From the NCBI GenBank assembly GCA_963611355.1, contig CAVDRM010000002.1, positions 120,539 to 184,538 on the forward strand: DNA of 64,000 nt. The letters are read 5' to 3'. Below, piece by piece: positions 17,088-27,362 of this stretch. Origin of the DNA: CAVDRM01 sp963611355. Lineage in GTDB: Bacteria > Bacillota > Clostridia > Christensenellales > Aristaeellaceae. Position numbers and translations under genes: made by a program. The notes under the pieces are model-generated. The model ran no database searches. It had not been told where the DNA came from and saw only the letters and a list, made by a program, of their open reading frames with translations. How positions within the stretch are numbered: the first letter of the stretch is position 1; the number at the start of each line of letters is the position of its first letter.

Positions 17088-18251
17088 ATGAAAAAGCTGT
17101 CTGTTTTGCTGGCGCTCTGCCTTTTATGCACGCTGGGCGCGACCGCTTCGGCGGACACGAGCACCCTGTCCAAGCTGGAGCTTTCCTCCTACACCGATTC
17201 CATCCTGAAAACGGCGTTGATTGACAACCAGTACGAGGCCGAGGAAACGGACGGCGGCTGGCTGCTGCGCTTTAAGCAGTACACGCTGAAGACCGATGCG
17301 CAGAAGCTGACCTCCTCCACCCGCATTCTGGCCGTCATCTTCGACGACCTGACGCTGGGCGACGACGGCATGGGCGATTTGCGCGGCATCAAGCTGAACG
17401 ACTCTTTGCAGACCCTGCTTTCCGCCTACCCGCTGGAAAATACCTCCATGGCGGGCACAAGGGAGGAAGCGGTGCTGTATGCGGACGGCGAGCTGCCGGG
17501 GCAGGCGGCTGTCGGGTATTTAAAGCGGGACGGCCAGCGCGTGACGCAGATTACCCACTACGCCTATTACATGGCGGACAGCGGCGTGGGCGTGGCGGCG
17601 GCCGTCTATGACCTGCGCGACGGCGCTGTCGTGCGGGCGGAGCTGAATCTGTCCATGCCCATCCTCACCGTGCAGGACGCGAAGGACGAGCTGGCCGCCT
17701 TCCGGGACGTGCTGGGGCAGACGGAATATTCCGCATATCTGAGCGCGGCGGAGGGCGGCGAGGCGCTGCCGTTTGACCGCGACGACCTCATTTTCTCCGG
17801 CATGGACTTTCTGGACTTAACGCCGGAGGAGGCGCAGAACGTGCTGGGCGACGACTTTGCCGAGGCATGGCTGGAGGACGGGGACACCTTCATCCACGTC
17901 ATGGAGTGGAACGCCGCGACCGTCACCTTCCTGCACGACAAAGACAAGAACCTCCTGCGCGTGGACAGCCTGTACATGGATGAGGACACCCTGGAAGGGC
18001 CGCGGGGCATCCGCATCGGCGACCGGCAGGAAAACGTCATTTCCTGCTTTGCCTCCGAAGCGGGCGTGAGCGACGGCGACGTGACCTACCTCTACGGCGC
18101 GGCGGGCGATGAAAGCTACGGCCTGGCCGAGTATGTCGCCGCGGGCGAGACCTGCGTCCGCTACGGCTGCACGGTGGAGGACCATGCCGTGACCCTCATT
18201 CTGAATATGCGTGAAGCCACCCTGACCAGCATGATTTTACAGATGGAATAA
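17088..18251 (+). CDS. Secreted acidic protein of unknown function
   Basis: A 387-residue protein with a signal peptide (MKKLSVLLALCLLCTLGATASA). The mature part appears to have two related halves, each containing a motif like GDLRGIKLNDSLQTLLSAYP (about residues 97-116) and GPRGIRIGDRQENVISCF (about 303-320). These 'RGIxxGDxxxxVLxxY' turns also echo the smaller secreted protein at 9161-9691. No catalytic motif or anchor is visible. It lies 12 bp after the phosphorylase gene with its own AAGGAG. Function unknown. Confidence 0.78.
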   Translation: MKKLSVLLALCLLCTLGATASADTSTLSKLELSSYTDSILKTALIDNQYEAEETDGGWLLRFKQYTLKTDAQKLTSSTRILAVIFDDLTLGDDGMGDLRGIKLNDSLQTLLSAYPLENTSMAGTREEAVLYADGELPGQAAVGYLKRDGQRVTQITHYAYYMADSGVGVAAAVYDLRDGAVVRAELNLSMPILTVQDAKDELAAFRDVLGQTEYSAYLSAAEGGEALPFDRDDLIFSGMDFLDLTPEEAQNVLGDDFAEAWLEDGDTFIHVMEWNAATVTFLHDKDKNLLRVDSLYMDEDTLEGPRGIRIGDRQENVISCFASEAGVSDGDVTYLYGAAGDESYGLAEYVAAGETCVRYGCTVEDHAVTLILNMREATLTSMILQME

Positions 18252-18334
18252 ACGGAAAAGCGGAGAGCGGCCGCCCGCTGTAAAGCACGGCTGCCTGCCG
18301 CTGAGTTTGTCATTCAAGGAAAGCCGGAGGCATT

Positions 18335-21160
18335 ATGAAAATCGACTTAACCTGTCCGGTGGAGCTGTGGCATTTTAAAATGCCGACGGCTCAATACCCC
18401 GTCTGCACGGTGCAATTGTACAACCTGTCTGAAAAGACGGTCAGCAGCGTGCAGGCCTGCTTTCTGTGCTTTGACGCGGAGGGCGAGCAGATAACGCGGC
18501 AGGTCGAGCGTGTGCAGGGGCTGGATGCGCCGACGCGCTGCGCCTTTGAAATGGCCGTGGCGGTGGAGGGCGGCGCGGACGCCTCCGACATGGAGCTTAT
18601 CATTGAAAAGGTCTGGTTTGACGACGGCACGGTCTGGCGGCGCGGGACGGCGCCCATCAGCGAATACACCCTGTCCGCCCCGCCGGACGACAAGCGCTTG
18701 CAGGTGCTTCGGCAGATGGCGGGCGCGGACGCCTCCGTCTACCCCACCGACCAGGGCGCGGTCTGGGTGTGCATCTGCGGCCGCGCCAATGCCGCCAGCG
18801 AGGAAAACTGCCGGCGCTGTCTTCGCTCCAAGCATGATATTTTCGCCAACTTCAACGAGGCGGCCGTGGAAAAGGTGCTGTACCTGCGCGAGACCGCCCT
18901 GGAGGAGCAGCGCCGCCGCGAGCGGGCGGAGCAGGTTCGCCTGCTCAACGAAAAGGAGGCGCTGGAAAAAAAGAAAAAGCGCCGCCGGAAGCGGATTCTG
19001 ACCGTCCTCATCACCGTCACCTGCGTGCTGGCGCTGGCCTACGGAACGCTGTTTCACTTGATCCCCTGGTATGTGTACACAAGCTCCGTTCGGGAAATGG
19101 ACAATGCGCAGTACGATGCGGCGAGGAAGGGCTTCACGCGGCTGGCGGAATACGATTATCGGGATTCCGCCGAGATGATTTCAGAGTGCAATTACCGCCA
19201 GGCCAGGGCCGCCCTGGAGGGCGGCACATACACCTCTTTAGCCGCCGCGCAGGAGATGTTCGACGCCCTTGACTATAAGGACAGCAGGACCCTGGCGAAG
19301 GAGGCGCGGTATTTACAGGCCGAAAAGCGCCGTGCGGCGGGCGAATGGGACGCGGCGCTTGCGATTTATGAGGGCATCGCCGATTATAAAAACGCCGCCG
19401 AGTGCATGGACCTGTGCGTCTACGGACGTGCGGACGAAAACATGCAGAAGGGCGATTATGCCGCTGCGCGGGAGGACTTTTTGGCTTTGGGCAGCTTCAG
19501 CGACGCCGCGGCCAAGGCGCTGGAATGCCTTTATCAGCCCGGTCTGAAGGCGCTGGCGGAGAACGATGCGCAGACCGCCATTGCCTGCTTTACGGAGCTG
19601 GGCGATTACAGAGAGAGCGCCTTAAAGCTCAAGCAGGCCTATTATCTGGCGGGCGACCTTCTGTTTGGGCAGGAGGACTATGACGCGGCGGCGGACTACT
19701 TCCTCCTGGCGGACGATTATTCCGATGCCTACCGCCGCGCCACGCAGTGCTTGTACGAGCCGGCGGTCAAGGCGATGAACGCGGGCGAATATGAGGCCGC
19801 CGCCGAAATGTTTGAAAAAATCAGCACTTACAGCGATTCGGCTGCCCGCTTCAGCGAGTGCGAATATCAGGTGGGGCTTGCGCTGATGGAGGCTGAGGAC
19901 TACGAGGGCGCGCAGGCGGCGTTTGAAAAGGCGGGCGAGTATGAGCCGGCCAAGGAAGCGCTGAACGAATGCATCTACCTGCCAGCCCTGACGCTGCTGG
20001 CAGACGGCGATGCGGATGCGGCGCTGGCACAGCTTCAGCGCATTCCCGGCTACAAGGATGCCGATGAGCTGGCCGAGCAGATTTCCTATGAAAAGGCACT
20101 GACGGCGCTGAACAATCAGGATTACGAGACCGCCATTTCCCTGTTCACCGAATTGGGCGAATACGAGGACAGCGCCTCCCTGCTGATGGACGCCCGCTAC
20201 GGGCAGGCGCTGGCCGCGCTGGAAGCGGGCGATGCGGACACGGCGTATGACCTGTTCTCGGCGCTCGGCAATTATCTTTCCAGCGCCCAGTACCTGCGGC
20301 AGGCGACCTATGAACGCGCCGTGAGGCTGCTGGAGCTTGAGAAATGGCAGGAGGCGCAGGCGCTGCTGGCCACCATCCCCGATTATGAGGGCGTGTCCGA
20401 GCAGCTTTCCGAATGCCTCTATCAGCAGGCGCTGTCCGCCATCAACGCGCTGGATTACGCGGGCGCAGTCGACAAGCTGGGCGGCATCCTCTCTTACAAA
20501 AATTCGCAGGATTTATTCAATGACTGCACCTATCGGCTGGCGACCTCCTCCATGGAGGCGGGCGATTACGCGCAGGCCGCCGCGCTCTATGCGCAGATTC
20601 CCTCCTACGAGGATGCGGGCGCTTTGGCCGAGCAGTGCTATGACACCTATTTCTCCGACGCCTACGCCGCGGCAAAGGCCGCCTATGACGAGAAGGACTA
20701 TGCCGCCGTGGTGGACGCGGTGAGCGGGCTTGACCTGTCCTCGCTGGGCGACAAGTACGCGGACCTAAAGCCCATATTCGAGGAAGCCGCCTACAACTAC
20801 GCCGAGGCGCTCTACGCGGACAAGCGTCCCTATGAGGCGTATCAGATTTACAAGATGATACCCGATTACAAGGACGTCGCCGACAAAAAAATGACGCGCA
20901 TCTGCTATCAGGTCATCGGCAGCTGGGTCAGCTCCAAGGGCGCGCATTTCATCTTCAACGACGACGGGACGTGCAGCTTTGACGGCGCGAATATGTACTA
21001 CTATGCGCGGCAGTACCTTTTGCAGACGGGCCCCACGGCGGACGACATGAGTACGGATTATCAAATCATCAACATTTCCAAGCGGGCGCTGACCCTGAAA
21101 AACAAAAAGTCGGGCAAGACCTACCGGCTCACCCGCGAAGAGACGGAGCAGGCCGAATGA
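18335..21160 (+). CDS. Zinc-ribbon membrane protein with long TPR-like repeat array
   Basis: A 941-residue protein. Residues 1-140 form an N-terminal globular domain. A short zinc ribbon (CICGRANAASEENCRRC) lies near 146-162, a Lys/Arg-rich coiled coil at about 187-218, and one transmembrane helix at about 219-240. About sixteen degenerate helical repeats of 38-42 residues follow (pattern YxxAxxxFxxLGDYxDSxxxxxECxY), ending near 865. A final 75-residue beta-rich domain begins IGSWVSSKGAHFIF. The repeats resemble TPR/Sel1-type scaffolds and would sit outside the cell if the N-terminus is inside. ATG follows GGAGG. The stop overlaps the acyltransferase start (ATGA). Probably a scaffold; partner unknown. 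Confidence 0.82.
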   Translation: MKIDLTCPVELWHFKMPTAQYPVCTVQLYNLSEKTVSSVQACFLCFDAEGEQITRQVERVQGLDAPTRCAFEMAVAVEGGADASDMELIIEKVWFDDGTVWRRGTAPISEYTLSAPPDDKRLQVLRQMAGADASVYPTDQGAVWVCICGRANAASEENCRRCLRSKHDIFANFNEAAVEKVLYLRETALEEQRRRERAEQVRLLNEKEALEKKKKRRRKRILTVLITVTCVLALAYGTLFHLIPWYVYTSSVREMDNAQYDAARKGFTRLAEYDYRDSAEMISECNYRQARAALEGGTYTSLAAAQEMFDALDYKDSRTLAKEARYLQAEKRRAAGEWDAALAIYEGIADYKNAAECMDLCVYGRADENMQKGDYAAAREDFLALGSFSDAAAKALECLYQPGLKALAENDAQTAIACFTELGDYRESALKLKQAYYLAGDLLFGQEDYDAAADYFLLADDYSDAYRRATQCLYEPAVKAMNAGEYEAAAEMFEKISTYSDSAARFSECEYQVGLALMEAEDYEGAQAAFEKAGEYEPAKEALNECIYLPALTLLADGDADAALAQLQRIPGYKDADELAEQISYEKALTALNNQDYETAISLFTELGEYEDSASLLMDARYGQALAALEAGDADTAYDLFSALGNYLSSAQYLRQATYERAVRLLELEKWQEAQALLATIPDYEGVSEQLSECLYQQALSAINALDYAGAVDKLGGILSYKNSQDLFNDCTYRLATSSMEAGDYAQAAALYAQIPSYEDAGALAEQCYDTYFSDAYAAAKAAYDEKDYAAVVDAVSGLDLSSLGDKYADLKPIFEEAAYNYAEALYADKRPYEAYQIYKMIPDYKDVADKKMTRICYQVIGSWVSSKGAHFIFNDDGTCSFDGANMYYYARQYLLQTGPTADDMSTDYQIINISKRALTLKNKKSGKTYRLTREETEQAE

Positions 21161-22353
21161 AGCTGAAGGAAGCATTCAAAGCCAGCGCGGGCGACATCGG
21201 CGGGGACGGGCGTCTGGATGTGCTGGACGGCGTGCGGGCGCTGTTCGTGTTCATCGTCGCCTGGTACCACATCTGGCAGCAGAGCTGGCTCTCCCCCGCC
21301 GTGACGGTTTTCGGCACATACATCAGCCTTGACTTTCTGCCGCGCTCCGGCTATATGTTTGTGGACGGGATGCTGCTGCTGAGCGGCCTTCTCCTCTACT
21401 ATCCCCTGACGGACGGGAAGCGGACGCTTTCCGTCCTGCCGTTTTACAAAAAGCGGCTCGTGCGCATCCTGCCCTCCTACCTGCTGTGCATTGTCATCAT
21501 GCTGCTGTTTTATGCGCTGCCGTGCGGGAAGTACGCCTCCTTTTCGGCGGGCTTCAAGGATGTGCTGGCGCACCTTACCTTCACCCACACCTTCTTCCCC
21601 TTCAGCTATCAGTCCACGCCCCTGAACGGCGCGCTCTGGACGCTGGCTGTCGAAATGCAGTTCTATCTGCTGTTCCCGCTGCTTGCCAGGGGCTTTCGCA
21701 AACATCCCGTGATAACATTTTCCCTCATGACGGGCGCTGCCTTTGCCTACCGCGCCTGTGTCGCAGGCTTTGAGGACACGGCGATGTACATCAACCAGCT
21801 CCCCGCCTTCTTGGACGTCTACGCCCTCGGCTTTCTGGCGGCGAAGACCATCGCCCTGCTGAAAAACCGAATGCAGGGCGAGAGCAGGACGGAAAAGCTG
21901 CTTTTTTCGGCGGTGGCCGTCCTGTGCTGCGTGCTGCTCGTGCGGCTGCTGCAGGAGCAGGCGGGCAACCCGGACTATGCCTCCATCCGCTTGGGGCAGC
22001 TTGCGCATCGCTTTCCCTTGGCGGTGCTGCTGGCGGTGCTGATGGTTTCCCTCTGCTTTTCCCTGCCGACCCTTCGGTTTCTTTTCGGCAACCCCCTCAT
22101 GCGCTTTTTCTCCGTCATTTCCTTCCAGTACTACATCTGGCATCAGGTGTTCGCCGTGCGCGTGAAGGAATGGGGGCTCATCCCCGCCGAAAGCCCGGAG
22201 CCATGGCGGTACGGGGAAAGGGCCTGGCAGCACCCCTACACGGCCGTGTGCTTGTTAGGCGCGCTCATCATCGCAGTCGCCGTCACCTGTCTCTTTGAAA
22301 AGCCCCTCGCCCGGCGGCTTTCGGCAAAACGCAAATCCGCCCTTTCACGATAA
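21157..22353 (+). CDS. Acyltransferase-3 family membrane protein (OafA/YrhL-like)
   Basis: A 398-residue polytopic membrane protein that would O-acylate a surface glycan or similar substrate. The N-terminus has the family start RLDVLDGVRALFVFIVAWYHIWQQ with the catalytic-type His. About ten hydrophobic segments follow, and SLDFLPRSGYMFVDGMLLLSG matches the usual FFxxSGF region. It is translationally coupled to the repeat protein upstream and followed 24 bp later by a sugar ABC importer. Substrate is unknown. Confidence 0.88.
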   Translation: MKLKEAFKASAGDIGGDGRLDVLDGVRALFVFIVAWYHIWQQSWLSPAVTVFGTYISLDFLPRSGYMFVDGMLLLSGLLLYYPLTDGKRTLSVLPFYKKRLVRILPSYLLCIVIMLLFYALPCGKYASFSAGFKDVLAHLTFTHTFFPFSYQSTPLNGALWTLAVEMQFYLLFPLLARGFRKHPVITFSLMTGAAFAYRACVAGFEDTAMYINQLPAFLDVYALGFLAAKTIALLKNRMQGESRTEKLLFSAVAVLCCVLLVRLLQEQAGNPDYASIRLGQLAHRFPLAVLLAVLMVSLCFSLPTLRFLFGNPLMRFFSVISFQYYIWHQVFAVRVKEWGLIPAESPEPWRYGERAWQHPYTAVCLLGALIIAVAVTCLFEKPLARRLSAKRKSALSR

Positions 22354-22377
22354 TTTTTTTGAAGGAAGGAAAACCAA

Positions 22378-23462
<1,085 letters not shown>

Positions 23463-23463
<1 letters not shown>

Positions 23464-24683
23464 TGAGTACGTTTCAGAAAAGGCTGGCGCGGCGCTATGC
23501 GCGCAATCCCCGCCTCGTGGGGCACGCCGCCGCTTTCACCCTGGTCGCCCTGCTGCTGATTGCTTTAAGCGTCTGGGGCTTTACCTCCCTGCACACGGTG
23601 GAGGGAAAAACCTTTGAAGAGGCGGCCAAAATTGCCAAGACGCAGACCCTGGCGCGCAATTTCAAGGACCTCTCCTTTTCCGAAAAGGTCTATTACACCT
23701 CCCAGCACAGCTATGTTTTTCTGCTGATTTTCGGCGCTGTCTGCGCGGCCGTGTCCGCCCTGCTCTGGCGGGTCATTTTTCGGCGGGATCTGACCAGGAA
23801 GCACGAGGTTTCCGGCTATCTGGAGGCGTTTGACTTTGTCCTGCCGTTCATGATCGGTCTGGCCGTGTTCACCGTTTACCCCATCATCAACGTGGTGCTG
23901 CTTTCCTTCAAGGAAAAATACAAGCAGCTTTCGGACTCCTTCACCTCGTGGGGCCTTGCCAACTACACCAAGGTATTGAATGACGCCCGCTTCATCTCCG
24001 CCCTCAAAAACACGGGCGAATATGTGCTGTTCGTCGTGCCCATCTCCACCTGCCTGGCCATCGTCATCGCAAACCTGCTCAACAAAAAGGTGAAGCTGAA
24101 CGCCCTCTTCCAGACCGCGTACTTCCTGCCGATGGTCACGGCGGCGATGGCGACCGGCCTTGCGTGGAAATTCATGTTCAACTTCCAAAGCGGCCCTATC
24201 AATTATGTATTGGGGCTGTTCGGCATCGAGCCGGTGGAATGGATAACCAAGGCGCAGTACAACATCTGGGCGCTGATTATCTACGGCATCTGGAACATCC
24301 TGCCCTTCACCATCATTTTGATGATTTCTGGGCTTCAGAACATCGACGAAACCTATTACACGGCGGCGCGGGTGGACGGCGCCCATTCCATGCGCATCTT
24401 CTTCCGCATCACCGTGCCGCTCCTTGCTCCGACCATTTCGCTGGTGCTTATCATCAATTCCATCTCCAGCGCCAAGGTCTTCAACGACCTCTTTCCACTC
24501 TTTAATTCCAACCCCGGCACCTATAACAACCTGTACACCGTCGTTTACTACATTTATAAAAAGGCGTTTAACAGCAGCCCGAACGATTTGGGCGGCGCGT
24601 CCGCGGCGGCCATTGTCCTGTTCCTCATCCTCTTTGTGCTGACCATGCTTCAGCAGTGGATTCAGCGCAAGTGGCGTTATTAA
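23463..24683 (+). CDS. Sugar ABC transporter permease, MalF type
   Basis: A 406-residue permease. After an extended N-terminus with two hydrophobic segments (about 20-42 and 80-103), the core has six helices and the EAA loop (ETYYTAARVDGAHSMRIFFRITVPLLAP, about residues 297-324) that contacts the ATPase. The long N-terminal extension resembles MalF rather than the shorter UgpA type. It pairs with the MalG-type permease downstream. No solute-binding protein gene is adjacent. Confidence 0.92.
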
Positions 24684-24692
24684 AGGGGGCGA

Positions 24693-25571
24693 ATGTTCGT
24701 GAGCAAGCAATTTGTCAATGACCTGCGCCCCTCTCTCGTGCGCGACAAAATCCTGCCCTTTGTCCTGACCTTCCTCAAGTATTTCCTCCTGACCGCCGGC
24801 GCCGTGATGATGGTGTTCCCCTTCTACTGGATGTTCACCACCGCGTTCAAGACGAACGCCGAGGCCGTGCGCTTTCCCCCGCAGTGGATTCCCTCGCACC
24901 TTGAATGGCAGAACTTCGTCACCGCCTTCAACACCGCGCCCTTCGGCACATACTTTTTAAACTCCATCATCGTGACGGTCTCCTGCGTCATTCTGACGGG
25001 GGTGACCACCATTTTCGGCGCGTTCGCCTTTTCCCGCCTCCGCTTTCCGGGGCGCACGCTGATTTTCTCCCTGCTCATCTCCCTGATGATGGTGCCGTTT
25101 GAAATGCTGACCATCACCAACTATCAGACCGTGGCCAAGCTGGGGCTCATCAGCACAAAGACCGCGCTGGTCGTCCCCTTCATGTCCAGCATCTTTTACA
25201 CCTTTATTCTGCGGAATTTCTTTGATTCCGTGCCGGACAGCCTCTACCAGTCCGCCCGCGTGGACGGCGCGACCAACTGGTTCTACCTCTGGCGCGTCAT
25301 GGTGCCGATTGCGCGGCCGTCCCTCATGACCATCGTCCTTCTGAATGCCATCGCCTCGTGGAACTCCTTCATGTGGCCGATGCTCGTCACCAATGTGCCG
25401 GAGAGCTACACGCTGACGATGGGCCTTCTCGTTTTTACCTCCGAGGGCGGCCCCGACCCGAACCTGCAAATGGCCGCCTCCACCATCGTCGTGATCCCCG
25501 TCATCATCCTCTTCCTCTTCTGCCGCAAGCAGATCGTCAACGGCGTGGCCAGAGGCGGCATCAAGGGATAA
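24693..25571 (+). CDS. Sugar ABC transporter permease, MalG type
   Basis: A 292-residue inner-membrane permease with six predicted helices and the EAA loop (DSLYQSARVDGATNWFYLWRVMVPIARP, about 184-211). It starts 9 bp after the MalF-type gene with AAAGGGGGC upstream; GTG at 24699 is an alternative. With the ATPase and the other permease it completes the membrane part of a CUT1-type importer. The sugar is unknown. Confidence 0.92.
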   Translation: MFVSKQFVNDLRPSLVRDKILPFVLTFLKYFLLTAGAVMMVFPFYWMFTTAFKTNAEAVRFPPQWIPSHLEWQNFVTAFNTAPFGTYFLNSIIVTVSCVILTGVTTIFGAFAFSRLRFPGRTLIFSLLISLMMVPFEMLTITNYQTVAKLGLISTKTALVVPFMSSIFYTFILRNFFDSVPDSLYQSARVDGATNWFYLWRVMVPIARPSLMTIVLLNAIASWNSFMWPMLVTNVPESYTLTMGLLVFTSEGGPDPNLQMAASTIVVIPVIILFLFCRKQIVNGVARGGIKG

Positions 25572-25647
25572 GCCCTTTTGTACTTGACGGATTGGCCGGC
25601 GAAGAGTAAGCTTGTTCACGAAAGCTATGCGGACGGGAGGGGCGGCG

Positions 25648-26571
25648 ATGCCGACAAAAACGAGCCGGCTCATGCTGCGGTTTCTCAAGGAGAACCCGCT
25701 GGCGGCGGGCATTGCGAAAACGAACAGCGTGATGGACTTTGAGCCGCCTGTTCGGATGCTGGAAAAGCTGCGCATCGAGGGAACGAGGGTGCGGCAGGTG
25801 CGCGGCACGCCGTGCCCTGCGCTGTGGGTGCAGCCGAAGGGGGAAAGGCTGAAGCACAAGGCGCTGCTTCACCTGCACGGCGGGGCGTATGTGTCGGGCG
25901 GGCTCTTGCAGGCGTATGCCGTCATTGCGCCCGTCTGCGCCCGAAGCGGAGTGCAGGCGCTGACCTTCGCCTACCGTTTGGCGCCCGAATACCCGTATCC
26001 GGCGCAGCTTCAGGACGCGCTTTCCATGTATGACTGGCTGGAGAACGCGGGCTACGCGGCGAAGGACATCCTGCTGGTCGGCGAGAGCGCGGGCGGCAAT
26101 CTGGCCTTGGCGCTGACGCGGGCGCTGCGCGGGCAGGGACGGCCGCTTCCGGCGGGGCTTTGCCTCCTGTCGCCGTGGTGCGATTTGATGCAGGAGGGCG
26201 AGAGCTACGAAACAAACAAGGCCGTTGACGCGACACTGGACGCCGCCTCCTTAATGCAAAGCGCGCTGGACTTTGCGGGCGGAAACGCTTCGCTCCTGAG
26301 CGACCCCATGCTCTGCCCGCTCAAGGCGGACTTTCACGGCTTCCCCCCGACGCAGATTCACTGCGGGACGCACGAGCTGCTGCAAAGCGATTCGAGAACC
26401 CTGCTGGAATGCATGAAGCGGGACGGCACGGCCGCGCAGCTGTTTGAATGGGCGGGGATGTGCCATGTGTTCCAGATTTTCCCGTTTGAGGAGAGCAGGC
26501 AGTCGCTCAGAATCATGGGGGATTTTATCCACACGTTTTTAGCGGACGGCGAAACAGGAGGGGAAGGATGA
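25648..26571 (+). CDS. Alpha/beta hydrolase, acetyl-esterase (HSL) family
   Basis: A 307-residue esterase-like enzyme. The oxyanion-hole motif LLHLHGGAYVSGG, nucleophile elbow VGESAGGNLALAL, and a late Asp (DPMLCPL region) and His (MCHVFQIFPFEES) give a full Ser-Asp-His triad. The HGG motif places it in the hormone-sensitive-lipase-like family (Aes type). ATG at 25648 is chosen for the GGGAGGGG just upstream; in-frame starts exist at 25627 and 25612. It follows the sugar importer and may deacylate an imported or surface glycan, which is inference. Confidence 0.88.
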   Translation: MPTKTSRLMLRFLKENPLAAGIAKTNSVMDFEPPVRMLEKLRIEGTRVRQVRGTPCPALWVQPKGERLKHKALLHLHGGAYVSGGLLQAYAVIAPVCARSGVQALTFAYRLAPEYPYPAQLQDALSMYDWLENAGYAAKDILLVGESAGGNLALALTRALRGQGRPLPAGLCLLSPWCDLMQEGESYETNKAVDATLDAASLMQSALDFAGGNASLLSDPMLCPLKADFHGFPPTQIHCGTHELLQSDSRTLLECMKRDGTAAQLFEWAGMCHVFQIFPFEESRQSLRIMGDFIHTFLADGETGGEG

Positions 26572-26600
26572 TGCTTTGGCATTCTTTCTGCGCGCTCCGT

Positions 26601-26629
26601 TTGCACTCACCGGCATTTTGTGCTATACT
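26601..26629 (+). promoter_or_regulatory. Promoter of pgsA
   Basis: TTGCAC (26601-26606) and an extended TATACT (TGC before 26624-26629) are 17 bp apart. Confidence 0.75.
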
Positions 26630-26662
26630 TTAAGCGTCGCAAAGGAGTGAGACGGACTGAGT

Positions 26663-27220
26663 ATGAAGAAGGAACGGGAAAACATCTGGAATGTCCCCAA
26701 TGTGCTGACCATGATTCGCTTTCTGCTGCTCCCCGTGTATTGGGTGCTGATGAGCGAAGACTGTTATTATCAGGCGCTGGCTGTTTATGTGGCCGCGTCC
26801 CTGACCGATTTGGCGGACGGCTACATTGCGCGGAAGCATAACCAGATTACCAACTTCGGCAAGCTGATGGACCCGCTGGCGGATAAGCTGATGGTGCTGT
26901 CCGTGATGCTGTCGCTGGTCATCAAGGGCATCCTGCCCGCCCTGCCGCTGATTATTCTGGCGGTCAAGGAGGGGCTGATGGTGCTGGGCGGCGCCGTGAT
27001 GCTCAAGCATGGCGTTGTGGTGTACTCAAAATTCATCGGAAAATTCGCGCAGACGCTGGTCGTCTGCTCCCTGATTTTATCCTTTTTCCATGCATTCTGG
27101 ACGCGCATCGGCGTTCCCGTGCACCGCATCCTGCTCTGGACGGGCGTGGCGGCAACGCTCTGCGCGCTGATCTTCTATGCATCAAACTGCGTGAAGCAGC
27201 TAAAAGAACAGAAGGAATGA
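26663..27220 (+). CDS. pgsA: CDP-diacylglycerol--glycerol-3-phosphate 3-phosphatidyltransferase
   Basis: A 185-residue CDP-alcohol phosphatidyltransferase that commits CDP-diacylglycerol to phosphatidylglycerol synthesis. The signature D-x2-DG-x2-AR-x8-G-x3-D-x3-D is complete (DLADGYIARKHN, then FGKLMDPLAD). About five transmembrane helices are visible. NVPNVLTMIRFLLLP at the start is typical of PgsA. The ATG lies 15 nt after AAAGGAG, longer than usual; a CTG two codons upstream would be better spaced. It has its own promoter and terminator. Confidence 0.93.
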   Translation: MKKERENIWNVPNVLTMIRFLLLPVYWVLMSEDCYYQALAVYVAASLTDLADGYIARKHNQITNFGKLMDPLADKLMVLSVMLSLVIKGILPALPLIILAVKEGLMVLGGAVMLKHGVVVYSKFIGKFAQTLVVCSLILSFFHAFWTRIGVPVHRILLWTGVAATLCALIFYASNCVKQLKEQKE

Positions 27221-27236
27221 ATATCCGCCCTGAAGC

Positions 27237-27257
27237 GCCCCGCTTCGGGGCTTTTTT
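27237..27257 (+). terminator. Intrinsic terminator of pgsA
   Basis: A GCCCCG/CGGGGC stem (27237-27251, 3-nt loop) is followed by T6 at 27252-27257. Confidence 0.88.
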
Positions 27258-27302
27258 CGTGCAGAGGAAAGCACACGGCGGCGTCCCGCAGCTTTTCCCC
27301 GT

Positions 27303-27331
27303 TTGACATCCCGCAGTCCGCTCTGTATAAT
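27303..27331 (+). promoter_or_regulatory. Consensus promoter of the epimerase operon
   Basis: Perfect TTGACA (27303-27308) and perfect TATAAT (27326-27331) are 17 bp apart. It should drive the dipeptide epimerase, M20 peptidase and C39-like genes strongly. Confidence 0.88.
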
Positions 27332-27362
27332 GAAGGGGAAAACGGATAACGGAGGCGTTGGC

